Source of the DNA: Oscillospiraceae bacterium
GTDB taxonomy: Bacteria > Bacillota > Clostridia > Oscillospirales > Oscillospiraceae
Assembly: GCA_017535635.1 (NCBI GenBank)
Contig: JAFXTU010000022.1
Span: 62,001 to 126,000, forward strand
Direction of reading: 5' to 3'
Length of the DNA stretch: 64,000 nucleotides
Shown here: positions 56,853 to 64,000 of the stretch, in pieces
Numbering within the stretch: position 1 is the first letter of the stretch
How the letters are laid out: each line of letters starts with the position of its first letter
Position numbers and translations under genes: made by a program
The notes under the pieces: generated by a model
Databases searched by the model: none
Seen by the model: the letters and a program-made list of their open reading frames with translations, nothing else
Told to the model about the DNA's origin: nothing

Positions 56853-58658
56853 ATGTTCGACCAGTCCAAAATACGAAACTTCTCCATCATCGCCCACATC
56901 GACCACGGCAAGAGCACCCTGGCCGACCGGCTTTTGGAAGCCTGCCACGCGGTGAGTCCCCGGGACATGGAGGCCCAGATCCTGGACAACATGGACCTGG
57001 AGAAGGAGCGGGGCATCACCATCAAGGCCAGGGCCGTGAGCCTGGATTACACGGACGAAGACGGGGAAAAGTACCGGCTGAACCTCATCGACACCCCGGG
57101 CCACGTGGACTTCAATTACGAGGTGAGCCGGAGCCTGGCCGCCTGCGAAGGGGCCCTGCTGGTGGTGGACGCACGACAGGGCATCGAGGCCCAGACCCTG
57201 GGGAACGCCTACCTGGCCCTGGACAACGATCTGGAGATCCTCCCGGTGCTGAACAAGATCGACCTTCCCGGCGCGGACCCGCAGAAGGTGAAGGCAGACA
57301 TCGAGGATGTGATCGGCATCCCAGCCATGGACGCCCCGGAGATCTCCGCGAGGCTGGGGCTGAACATCGAAGGGGTCTTCCGGGAGATCATCCGGGGGGT
57401 CCCCGCGCCCGAGGGGGACCCGAAGGCGCCCCTGAAGGCCCTGGTCTTCGACAGCCAGTACGATCCCTTTGTGGGGGTCATCGTCTACATGCGCATCCGG
57501 GAGGGGACCATCCGGCCCGGGATGGACGTGCGTCTCATGGCCTCCGGGGCGGAGTACCGGGTGGTGGAGGTGGGCCACATGGGGGCCCTGAGCCTCCAGC
57601 CCTGCGAGGAACTCTGCGCCGGGGACGTAGGCTACTTCACCGCCAGCATCAAGAACGTGGCGGACACCCAGCCCGGCGACACCATCACCGGGGTGGAGAA
57701 TCCCACCGCCGAGCCCCTCCCCGGCTACCGCCCGGCCCAGCCCATGGTCTACTCCGGCATCTATCCCGCCGACGGGGCCCGGTATCCGGACCTGCGGGAC
57801 GCCCTGGACAAATTAAAGCTGAACGACGCAGCCCTGAGTTTTGAGCCGGAGTCCTCCGCCGCCCTGGGCTTCGGCTTCCGCTGCGGCTTTTTGGGCCTAT
57901 TACACATGGAGGTCATCACCGAGCGGCTGGAGCGGGAGTACAACCTGGACCTGATCACCACGGCTCCCAGCGTCATCATCAAGGTGAAGCGGACGGACGG
58001 GACGGTGGAGACCATCGACAACCCCCTGAACTACCCGGACCCCAGCCTCATCGAGTACGCCGAGGAGCCCTACGTGGCCGCCGCCATCATGACTCCCCAG
58101 GAATACGTGGGAAACATCATGGACCTGTGCCAGGACCGGCGTGGGGAGTACAAGGACCTGGTCTACCAGGGGAAGGACCGGGTGGAGCTCCATTACCACC
58201 TGCCCCTGAACGAGATCATCTACGATTTCTTCGACGCCCTGAAATCCCGAACCAAGGGCTACGCCTCCCTGGACTATGAACTGGAGAGCTACCGGCAGAG
58301 CGAGCTGGTGAAGCTGGACATTCTTCTGAACGGCGAGGTGGTGGACGCCCTGAGCTTTATCGTCCACAAGGACAAGGCCTACCCAAGGGCCCGGCGCATC
58401 TGCGAGAAGCTGAAGGACAACATCCCCCGGCAGCTCTTTGAGGTGCCGGTGCAGGCCGCCATCGGCGGCAAGATCATCGCCCGGGAGACCATCAAGGCCC
58501 TGCGGAAGGACGTGCTGGCCAAGTGCTACGGCGGCGATATCACCCGGAAGAAGAAGCTGCTGGAAAAGCAGAAGGAGGGCAAGAAGAAGATGCGCTCCCT
58601 GGGCTCCGTCACCGTCCCCCAGGAGGCCTTCATGGCGGTGCTGAAGCTGGACGAGTAA
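56853..58658 (+). CDS. lepA: Elongation factor 4 (LepA)
   Basis: A 601-residue translational GTPase that binds stalled or mis-translocated ribosomes. The G motifs are [31 protein letters not shown] and [12 protein letters not shown]-like domains II, III and V follow, then the LepA-specific C-terminal domain ([22 protein letters not shown]). Length equals the family norm. ATG 56853 lies after AAAGGAAC. A terminator follows, so it is the last gene of its transcript. Confidence 0.97.
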   Translation: MFDQSKIRNFSIIAHIDHGKSTLADRLLEACHAVSPRDMEAQILDNMDLEKERGITIKARAVSLDYTDEDGEKYRLNLIDTPGHVDFNYEVSRSLAACEGALLVVDARQGIEAQTLGNAYLALDNDLEILPVLNKIDLPGADPQKVKADIEDVIGIPAMDAPEISARLGLNIEGVFREIIRGVPAPEGDPKAPLKALVFDSQYDPFVGVIVYMRIREGTIRPGMDVRLMASGAEYRVVEVGHMGALSLQPCEELCAGDVGYFTASIKNVADTQPGDTITGVENPTAEPLPGYRPAQPMVYSGIYPADGARYPDLRDALDKLKLNDAALSFEPESSAALGFGFRCGFLGLLHMEVITERLEREYNLDLITTAPSVIIKVKRTDGTVETIDNPLNYPDPSLIEYAEEPYVAAAIMTPQEYVGNIMDLCQDRRGEYKDLVYQGKDRVELHYHLPLNEIIYDFFDALKSRTKGYASLDYELESYRQSELVKLDILLNGEVVDALSFIVHKDKAYPRARRICEKLKDNIPRQLFEVPVQAAIGGKIIARETIKALRKDVLAKCYGGDITRKKKLLEKQKEGKKKMRSLGSVTVPQEAFMAVLKLDE

Positions 58659-58679
58659 TCCACCGGAAGCCGCTTTGCT

Positions 58680-58716
58680 GCCCCGTGCGCCGATTGGCGC
58701 GCGGGGCTGTTTTTTC
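58680..58716 (+). terminator. Intrinsic terminator after lepA
   Basis: GCCCCGTGCGCC, GATT loop, GGCGCGCGGGGC, then a T6 run; one G-T wobble. Confidence 0.85.
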
Positions 58717-58782
58717 GCCCGCTTTTCCCTCCCTTCTACAAATATAATTCTATTTTCTAGTTCATATTGTGCAGAAGCTCTA

Positions 58783-58811
58783 TTGACTTAATTCTTACGC
58801 TGATTTATAAT
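58783..58811 (+). promoter_or_regulatory. Promoter of the fatty-acid synthesis operon
   Basis: TTGACT (58783-58788), 17-bp spacer, perfect TATAAT (58806-58811). The transcript would start near 58818, giving an 85-base leader that contains a small hairpin (GCGCA/TGCGC near 58863-58878). Confidence 0.85.
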
Positions 58812-58825
58812 AATCTTTAAGATTA
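58811..58825. promoter_or_regulatory. Palindromic operator on the fatty-acid promoter
   Basis: TAATCTTTAAGATTA is a perfect 15-base palindrome beginning at the last base of the -10 and covering the start site. Its place suits a repressor of lipid synthesis (FabT- or FapR-like by role; the sequence is not identical to either consensus as I recall them). Confidence 0.6.
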
Positions 58826-58902
58826 GGTTGGAGGCAAAGCGCCACCACCGATCGGATCACAGGCGCACACCGGTGCGCTTCATATCATCGGGAGGTATCA
58901 TC

Positions 58903-59136
58903 ATGGTATTTCAGGCGATCGCGGAACTCATCGCGGACCGGAACGAGATCGAAGTGGAGAGCATCACCCCGGAGACCAGCTTTGCGGAATTGGGCATCGA
59001 TTCCCTGGACACGGTGGAAATGCTCATGGATCTGGAGGACCGGATCGGCGCGGAGATCGAGCTGGACGAAAAGGTGGAGACCGTGGGTGAGCTGACCGCT
59101 TTCATCGAGCGGAAACTGGAGGAGCAGGGGAAATGA
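58903..59136 (+). CDS. acpP: Acyl carrier protein
   Basis: A 77-residue carrier protein. The phosphopantetheine serine is S34 in ELGIDSLDTVEMLMDLED. The acidic helical composition and length are standard. It carries growing acyl chains for FabK, FabG, FabZ and the missing condensing enzymes. ATG 58903 follows GGGAGGT. First gene of the operon; its stop overlaps fabK by four bases. Confidence 0.96.
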   Translation: MVFQAIAELIADRNEIEVESITPETSFAELGIDSLDTVEMLMDLEDRIGAEIELDEKVETVGELTAFIERKLEEQGK

Positions 59137-60077
59137 TCCGCTCCCCCCTCTGTGAGCTGCTGGGGATCCAGTACCCGGTCTTCCAGGGCGGAATGGCCTG
59201 GATCGCGGACGGGGTCCTGGCGGCAGCCGTCTCCGAAGGGGGCGGCCTGGGCATCGTGGCCGCCGGGAACGCCTCGGCGGAGCGGGTGCGGAAGGAGCTG
59301 CAGATCGCCCGCAGCCGGACGGAGAAGCCCTTCGGTCTGAACATCATGCTCATGAGTCCCCACGCCGCCGAGGTGGCCCAGCTGGCGGCGGAGGAAAAGG
59401 TGGCCGTGGTGACCACCGGGGCGGGGAATCCCTCCCCTTACATGGCCATGTGGAAGGAGGCAGGGGTCCGGGTGATCCCCGTGGTCCCCTCCGTTTCCAT
59501 GGCCAAGCTCATGACCCGGCTGGGGGCCTCGGCTCTCATCGCCGAGGGAGGCGAGAGCGGCGGCCACGTGGGCGAGCTCACCACCATGGTGCTGACGCCC
59601 CTGGTGCGGGACGCCACCACCCTCCCGGTCATCGCCGCCGGGGGCATCGCCGACGGACGGGGCGTGGCGGCGGCCTTCATGCTGGGGGCCTGCGGGGTGC
59701 AGATGGGCACCCGCTTTCTCAGTGCGGAGGAATGCACCATCCATCCCGCCTATCGGGAAAAGATCCTGAAAGCTGGGGACCTCAGCACCATGGTCACCGG
59801 AAAGCGGCTGGGACACCCGGTCCGCAGCCTGCGCACTCCCTTCTCCCGGGAGTACGCCAAGCTGGAATTCAGCGGCATCACCGACGAGGAGCTGGCCGGG
59901 CAGGCCGCGGACGCCTACCGCCGGGCAGTGCAGGAGGGAGACGGGCAGCGGGGCTGTTTCCTGGCCGGACAGGCGGCTGCCATGGTAAAGAAGGTGCAGC
60001 CTGCCGCCGAGATCATCCGGGAAGTGATGGCGGAGGCGGAGCCGCTGCTGCGGGAGGCGGGGCAATGGGTAAAATAG
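59133..60077 (+). CDS. fabK: Enoyl-ACP reductase II FabK
   Basis: A 314-residue FMN-dependent enoyl-ACP reductase of the nitronate-monooxygenase-like fold, which reduces trans-2-enoyl-ACP with NAD(P)H. QYPVFQGGMAWIADGVLAAA, NIMLMSPHAAEVAQLAAEE, EGGESGGHVGELTT and AAGGIADGRGVAAAFMLGA mark the family and its flavin site. FabK replaces FabI in many Firmicutes. Overlaps acpP by ATGA and extends 13 bp into fabD. Confidence 0.95.
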   Translation: MIRSPLCELLGIQYPVFQGGMAWIADGVLAAAVSEGGGLGIVAAGNASAERVRKELQIARSRTEKPFGLNIMLMSPHAAEVAQLAAEEKVAVVTTGAGNPSPYMAMWKEAGVRVIPVVPSVSMAKLMTRLGASALIAEGGESGGHVGELTTMVLTPLVRDATTLPVIAAGGIADGRGVAAAFMLGACGVQMGTRFLSAEECTIHPAYREKILKAGDLSTMVTGKRLGHPVRSLRTPFSREYAKLEFSGITDEELAGQAADAYRRAVQEGDGQRGCFLAGQAAAMVKKVQPAAEIIREVMAEAEPLLREAGQWVK

Positions 60078-60982
60078 CCTTTGTTTTCGCCGGACAGGGG
60101 GCCCAGGCCCCCGGCATGGGCCGCTCTCTCTATGAGGTCTCCCCCGCCGCCCGGGACATCTTCTGCCGGGCGGACGCAGTGCGTCCCGGCACGAGCCGGC
60201 AGTGCTTCGAGGGCACGGAAGAAGAGCTGAAGGAGACGAAGAACACCCAGCCCTGCCTCTACACGGTGGAGCTGGCCGCTGCCGCCGCCCTCACGGAAGC
60301 GGGGCTGCGGGGGGACATGGCTGCGGGCTTCTCCCTGGGGGAGCTCTCCGCCCTCTGTTATTCCGGCGCGGCGGGCTTTGAAGCCGGCCTTCGGCTGGTC
60401 ATGCGCCGGGGCGAGCTGATGCAGGCTGCCTCGGAAGCGAGAAAGACCTCCATGGCCGCCGTCCTGCGGCTGGATAAGGAGGCGGTGGAGGCCCTCTGCG
60501 CCAAGTATCGGGAGGTCTATCCCGTAAACTACAACTGTCCGGGGCAGATCGCGGTCTCCGGGGCCGCGGAGGAGATGGAGGACTTTCTGAAGGCGGTAAA
60601 GGCCGCCGGAGGGCGAGGAGTGCCCCTGAAGGTCAGCGGCGCCTTCCACAGCCCCTTTATGGGCGAAGCCGCAGCTGCCTTCCGGGAGGAGCTGGAGCGC
60701 TGCCCCCTGGAAGCGCCCGCCATCCCCCTCTACGCAAACCCCACCGGCGCACCCTACGGCCCGGACCTGAAGGGGACCTTGGGGCTGCAGATGGACCATC
60801 CGGTGCTCTGGGAAACCACCGTTCGGAACATGGCCGCCGCCGGGGCGGACACCTTCGTGGAGCTGGGGCCGGGAAGGACCCTTTGCTCTCTCATTCAGAA
60901 AACGGACCCGGCCCTTCGCTGCTTCGGCGCCGCCGCGGCGGAGGACCTGGAAACACTGCTCAAGGAGGTACTGCCATGCTGA
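60065..60982 (+). CDS. fabD: Malonyl-CoA:ACP transacylase
   Basis: A 305-residue enzyme moving malonyl groups from CoA to ACP. The acyl serine is S90 in GFSLGELSAL, the arginine site is in RRGELMQAA, and the catalytic histidine is in SGAFHSPFM (about H198). The N-terminal FVFAGQGAQAPGMG is standard. It starts at ATG 60065 inside the end of fabK (13-bp overlap) and ends seven bases into fabG. Confidence 0.96.
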   Translation: MGKIAFVFAGQGAQAPGMGRSLYEVSPAARDIFCRADAVRPGTSRQCFEGTEEELKETKNTQPCLYTVELAAAAALTEAGLRGDMAAGFSLGELSALCYSGAAGFEAGLRLVMRRGELMQAASEARKTSMAAVLRLDKEAVEALCAKYREVYPVNYNCPGQIAVSGAAEEMEDFLKAVKAAGGRGVPLKVSGAFHSPFMGEAAAAFREELERCPLEAPAIPLYANPTGAPYGPDLKGTLGLQMDHPVLWETTVRNMAAAGADTFVELGPGRTLCSLIQKTDPALRCFGAAAAEDLETLLKEVLPC

Positions 60983-61707
60983 ACGGAAAGACCGCCATCA
61001 TCACCGGGGCCTCCCGGGGCATCGGCGCCGCCGTGGCCCGGAAGCTCAGTTCCCTGGGGGCGGACACGGCCCTGGTCTGCGCCGGGAAGATAGATCTGGC
61101 AGAGGCGGTGAGCGCGGAGTGCCGCTCCCTGGGAGTGCGCTCCAAAAGCTATCTCTGCGACGTGGCTGACTTCCAGGCGGCAAAGGAGCTGGTGGGTCAG
61201 GTGAAGAAGGACTTCGGAGGGGTGGACCTGCTGGTGAACAACGCCGGGATCACCCGGGACGGGCTGATCCTCACCATGTCGGAGGCGGACTTCGACGCGG
61301 TGCTGGACGTGAACCTCAAGGGGGCCTTCCACATGATCCGCCACTGCGCGCCCCTCTTCCTGCGGCAGAAGCGGGGGGCCATCGTGAACCTCAGCTCCGT
61401 GGCAGGGCTCATGGGGAATCCAGGCCAGGGGAACTACGCCGCCTCCAAGGCGGGGCTCATCGGTCTCACCAAGACGGTGGCCAGAGAGCTGGCCTCCCGA
61501 GGGATCACCTGCAACGCCGTGGCCCCCGGCTTCATCGACACGGACATGACCCGGGCCCTGCCCCTCGACCGGGAGGAGCTCTTGAAAACGATCCCCCTGG
61601 GCCGTGTGGGAACGCCGGAGGAGGTCGCCCAGGCGGTGGTCTTCCTGCTGGAGGCAGGGTACATCACCGGCGAGGTGCTCCGGGTGGACGGCGGCATCGC
61701 CATGTAA
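60976..61707 (+). CDS. fabG: 3-oxoacyl-ACP reductase FabG
   Basis: A 243-residue short-chain dehydrogenase that reduces beta-ketoacyl-ACP with NADPH. Motifs: TGASRGIGAAVA for nucleotide binding, NNAGITRDGLILTM, catalytic serine in VNLSSVAG and Y-x-x-x-K in NYAASKAGLIGLT. The conserved PGFIDTDMT and EEVAQAVVFLLEAGYITGEV complete it. Start ATG 60976 overlaps fabD and follows AAGGAGG. Confidence 0.96.
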   Translation: MLNGKTAIITGASRGIGAAVARKLSSLGADTALVCAGKIDLAEAVSAECRSLGVRSKSYLCDVADFQAAKELVGQVKKDFGGVDLLVNNAGITRDGLILTMSEADFDAVLDVNLKGAFHMIRHCAPLFLRQKRGAIVNLSSVAGLMGNPGQGNYAASKAGLIGLTKTVARELASRGITCNAVAPGFIDTDMTRALPLDREELLKTIPLGRVGTPEEVAQAVVFLLEAGYITGEVLRVDGGIAM

Positions 61708-61722
61708 GGAGGTAGGAAGACT

Positions 61723-62139
61723 GTGAACGAAGAGAACATTCGCAGATACGCCCAGCTCATGCGTGAGATGGACCTGACGGGGCTGGAGATCACCGAGGGG
61801 GACCGGGTGGTCCGCCTGGAGAGGGAGCACAGCGCCGCCCCGTCGAAGCCCGCGGAAGCGCCCGTCCCGGCGGAGGAAGCGCCCGTGCTTCCCCCGGAGG
61901 GGGCGGTCACCTCCCCCATGGTGGGGGTCTTCTACGCCGCCCCGGCGGAGAACGCCGACCCCTACGTAACCGTGGGAAGCCAGGTGAAGAAGGGGGACAC
62001 CCTCTGCATCATCGAGGCCATGAAGCTGATGAACGAGATCACCGCGGAGGAGGACGGGGTCATCACCCGGGTCTGTGCCCAGAACGGCCAGGTGGTGGAG
62101 TACGGCTCCCCCCTCTTCCAGCTGAGGGCCGGGGCATGA
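61723..62139 (+). CDS. accB: Biotin carboxyl carrier protein of acetyl-CoA carboxylase
   Basis: A 138-residue carrier. The biotin lysine is K101 in IIEAMKLMNEI. A proline/alanine-rich hinge (about 33-60) joins it to the N-terminal helix, slightly shorter than the usual 150-160. The start is GTG 61723 following GGAGGTAGG. The expected fabF gene between fabG and accB in many Clostridia is absent. Confidence 0.95.
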   Translation: MNEENIRRYAQLMREMDLTGLEITEGDRVVRLEREHSAAPSKPAEAPVPAEEAPVLPPEGAVTSPMVGVFYAAPAENADPYVTVGSQVKKGDTLCIIEAMKLMNEITAEEDGVITRVCAQNGQVVEYGSPLFQLRAGA

Positions 62140-62558
62140 AGAGGGAAGAGCTCATGCGTATCCTCCCCCACCGGGAGGGCATGCTCCTCCTGGATGAGGC
62201 GGAGCGGGAGGGCGAGGAAGCCAGAGGGAAACTGACCATCCGGGGGGACGAGTGGTTCCTTCAGGGCCACTTTCCCGGCGTGCCGGTGGTGCCCGGGGTC
62301 ATCCTCTGCGAGATCCTTGCCCAGAGCGTCTGCGTCCTTCTGGAAGGGGAGCTGCCGGAGGGCAGCCTACCCATGTACACGGGGCTGAACAACGTGCGCT
62401 TCAAAAGCCCCGTCCGCCCGGGGGACAGCTTCGAGACCAGGTGCCGCGTCACCCGGCGGAAGGGCCCCTTCTTCTTCGCCCAGGGCGAAGGCTATGTGGG
62501 GGAAACGCTCTGCGTGAAGGCGGAGTTCTCCTTCGCCGTCACGGAAAACAAACTGTAG
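62136..62558 (+). CDS. fabZ: 3-hydroxyacyl-ACP dehydratase FabZ
   Basis: A 140-residue hotdog-fold dehydratase. The catalytic histidine is H45 in GHFPGVPVVPG and the glutamate is E59 in VILCEILAQ. LPHREGMLLLDE at the N-terminus is the family start. It dehydrates beta-hydroxyacyl-ACP. The start overlaps the accB stop by ATGA. Confidence 0.96.
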   Translation: MKREELMRILPHREGMLLLDEAEREGEEARGKLTIRGDEWFLQGHFPGVPVVPGVILCEILAQSVCVLLEGELPEGSLPMYTGLNNVRFKSPVRPGDSFETRCRVTRRKGPFFFAQGEGYVGETLCVKAEFSFAVTENKL

Positions 62559-62572
62559 CGGGAGATCAGGCT

Positions 62573-63883
62573 ATGTTCTCAAAGATCCTCATCGCCAACC
62601 GGGGGGAGATCGCCGTGCGCGTCATCCGGGCCTGCAAGGAGATGGGCATCGCCACCGTGGCGGTGTACTCCCAGGCGGACCGGGACGCCCTCCACGTCCA
62701 ACTGGCGGACGAGAGCGTCTGCGTCGGACCCGCCGCTCCCTCGGAGAGCTATCTTGCCCAGGAGCGGGTCCTCAGCGCGGCCCTGATCACCGGAGCCCAG
62801 GCCATCCACCCCGGCTACGGCTTTCTCTCGGAGAACGCCGGCTTTGCCCGGCTATGCCGGAAAAACGGGGTGGTCTTCATCGGCCCGGAGGCCGACTGCA
62901 TGGAAAGGCTGGAGGACAAGGCGGGCCTGAAGGCCCTGCTCCGCAGCACCCCCCTCCGTCCCATCCCCGGCACGGAGGCCCTCTCTTCCCTGGAGGAAGC
63001 CCTGACTTCGGCAGAGGCGATCGGCTACCCCGTGATGCTGAAGGCCTGCTGCGGCGGCGGCGGCCGGGGCATCCGCGTCGTCCCTTCCCCGGAGGAGCTG
63101 CGGCGGGAATACCCCCTGGCGGTGGCGGAGAGCGAGGCGGCCTTCGGGGACGGGCGGCTCTATCTGGAAAAGTGCATCCTCTCCGCCCGGCACATTGAGG
63201 TCCAGGTCCTGGCGGATGAGAGCGGAAACGTGGTCTGTCTGGGGGAGCGGGACTGCTCCGTTCAGCGGCGGCACCAGAAGCTCATTGAGGAATCCCCCTC
63301 CCCTGCCGTGGGCAGTGCGCAGCGGGCCGCGCTGCTCCGGGACACGGCGGAGGCCGTGCGCGCCCTGGGCTATGTGGGCGCGGGCACCCTGGAATTTCTT
63401 CTGGACCGGGAGGGGCATTTCTGGTTCATGGAGATGAATGCCCGCATCCAGGTGGAGCATCCGGTGACGGAAATGCTCACCGGGGTGGACCTGGTGAAGT
63501 GGCAGATCCGGACGGCGGCGGGGGTCCCCCTCCGCTTCGGGCAGGAGGATCTTCGCTTCGAGGGCTGTGCCATGGAGTGCCGCATCTGCGCCCGGAGCAC
63601 AGGGAAGCTCAGGAGCCTCCACGTCCCCGGCGGCCCCTTCGTCCGCTTTGATACCTACCTTCTGCCGGACACCCAGGTGAGCCCCTTCTACGATCCCCTG
63701 CTGGGAAAGCTCATCGTCTATGCCCGCAGCCGGGAGGAGGTGCTGCGGAAGATGCGCTCCGCCCTCTGCGAGCTTCTGATCGTGGGCATCGACACCAACA
63801 TAGAGGAGCAGCTGCGGCTCCTGAACGATACCCGCTTTTTATCCGGCAATTACGACACTGCGCTCCTGGAGGTGACGCCGTGA
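62573..63883 (+). CDS. accC: Biotin carboxylase subunit of acetyl-CoA carboxylase
   Basis: A 436-residue ATP-grasp enzyme that carboxylates biotin. FSKILIANRGEIAVRVIRACKE and HPGYGFLSENAGFA mark the N-terminal domain; KACCGGGGRGIRVV is the glycine-rich ATP loop; MEMNARIQVEHPVTEML gives the metal and substrate residues (the usual NxRxQVEH motif). It is about ten residues shorter than the typical 446-450. ATG 62573 follows CGGGAGAT. The accD start overlaps its stop. Confidence 0.96.
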   Translation: MFSKILIANRGEIAVRVIRACKEMGIATVAVYSQADRDALHVQLADESVCVGPAAPSESYLAQERVLSAALITGAQAIHPGYGFLSENAGFARLCRKNGVVFIGPEADCMERLEDKAGLKALLRSTPLRPIPGTEALSSLEEALTSAEAIGYPVMLKACCGGGGRGIRVVPSPEELRREYPLAVAESEAAFGDGRLYLEKCILSARHIEVQVLADESGNVVCLGERDCSVQRRHQKLIEESPSPAVGSAQRAALLRDTAEAVRALGYVGAGTLEFLLDREGHFWFMEMNARIQVEHPVTEMLTGVDLVKWQIRTAAGVPLRFGQEDLRFEGCAMECRICARSTGKLRSLHVPGGPFVRFDTYLLPDTQVSPFYDPLLGKLIVYARSREEVLRKMRSALCELLIVGIDTNIEEQLRLLNDTRFLSGNYDTALLEVTP

Positions 63884-64000
63884 GCATCCTGAACTTTCTG
63901 CTCCAGCCCAAAAACGAGCTGGAGGCCGGGGGGCGAAGCGCCCTCCCCGTCCAGGGAGACGAGGGGGAGCCGGAAAAGACCTGCCCCAACTGCCACCGCT
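63880..64000 (+). CDS. accD: Acetyl-CoA carboxylase beta subunit (partial)
   Basis: Only the first 40 codons are in the window. The frame from GTG 63880 (overlapping the accC stop) reads VSILNFLLQPKNELEAGG and later KTCPNCHR, the start of the four-cysteine zinc ribbon of AccD, the carboxyltransferase beta subunit. accA would be expected next. Order and zinc motif make the call good despite truncation. Confidence 0.85.
   Translation, partial: MSILNFLLQPKNELEAGGRSALPVQGDEGEPEKTCPNCHR

Noticed and set aside
1-64000. tRNA or rRNA genes, or a prophage or IS transposase
   Set aside because: No cloverleaf, rRNA core or transposase/integrase motif was found on reading both strands, though short tRNAs can be missed by eye.

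Overview
The window looks like chromosome of a GC-rich, endospore-forming Clostridia member. The closest feel is Oscillospiraceae (Oscillibacter/Flavonifractor/Lawsonibacter-like), but that placement is inferred from gene content and style and no search was run. Supporting signs are spoIIP, a spoVB-type flippase next to rqcP, the YloU/FakA pair, a clostridial FabK-type fatty-acid operon, copper-amine-oxidase-like stalk domains on a secreted protease, BlaR-type M56 proteins, and GTG/TTG starts behind strong GGAGG sites. No rRNA, tRNA, CRISPR array, prophage or transposase was seen.

Region by region. 1-5.6 kb: the last codons of an upstream gene (probably dnaX), ybaB, an iron-sulfur aldo/keto reductase, diaminopropionate ammonia-lyase, a small unknown ORF coupled to an esterase, and a ComM-type AAA protein. 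5.7-12.2 kb: msrA, a secreted trypsin-like protease, trkA, a methyltransferase coupled to an NTP-transferase/histidine-phosphatase fusion, and a TSCPD protein. 12.3-17 kb: spoIIP, a divergent ruvX / GIY-YIG pair behind a palindromic promoter, DUF523, DUF378, an XRE-TPR regulator, and an AT-richer acetyltransferase between direct repeats. 17-23.8 kb (minus strand): an enoate/2,4-dienoyl-CoA reductase, a domain-swapped GH3 glycosidase, a MATE exporter, and a degenerate orotate-phosphoribosyltransferase-like protein. 24-33.8 kb: HtrA, a macro-domain/helical fusion followed by a VWA protein, an ECF sigma factor with its membrane partner, and a convergent five-gene minus-strand run (HD hydrolase, MFS carrier, three membrane or secreted proteins). 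33.9-42.9 kb: a UvrD-like helicase, a SanA-type protein, XRE regulators, an orphan PstS-like lipoprotein flanked by inverted repeats, a B12-binding radical SAM enzyme, and a DUF2975/Cro-like pair.

43-50 kb is a signalling block: a BlaI-type repressor and two tandem BlaR-type M56 metalloproteases. The first of these carries an extracytoplasmic region of roughly 650 residues. The block is divergent from an SLH-like/trypsin/PPC secreted protease. 50-56 kb: hemW, a membrane protein, rqcP, spoVB-like flippase, fakA (yloV) and yloU. 56-64 kb: an XRE regulator, lepA, and the fatty-acid synthesis operon acpP-fabK-fabD-fabG-accB-fabZ-accC-accD. The last gene runs off the window, and a palindrome sits on the operon's promoter.

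The less ordinary material is the BlaI/double-BlaR block, several dispersed palindromic repeat families, the OPRT-like protein without a PRPP loop, the NTP-transferase/phosphatase fusion, and the symmetric ruvX/GIY-YIG promoter. I do not see a clear new multi-gene defence or biosynthetic system. The BlaI/double-sensor block is the best candidate for an uncharacterised signalling system.
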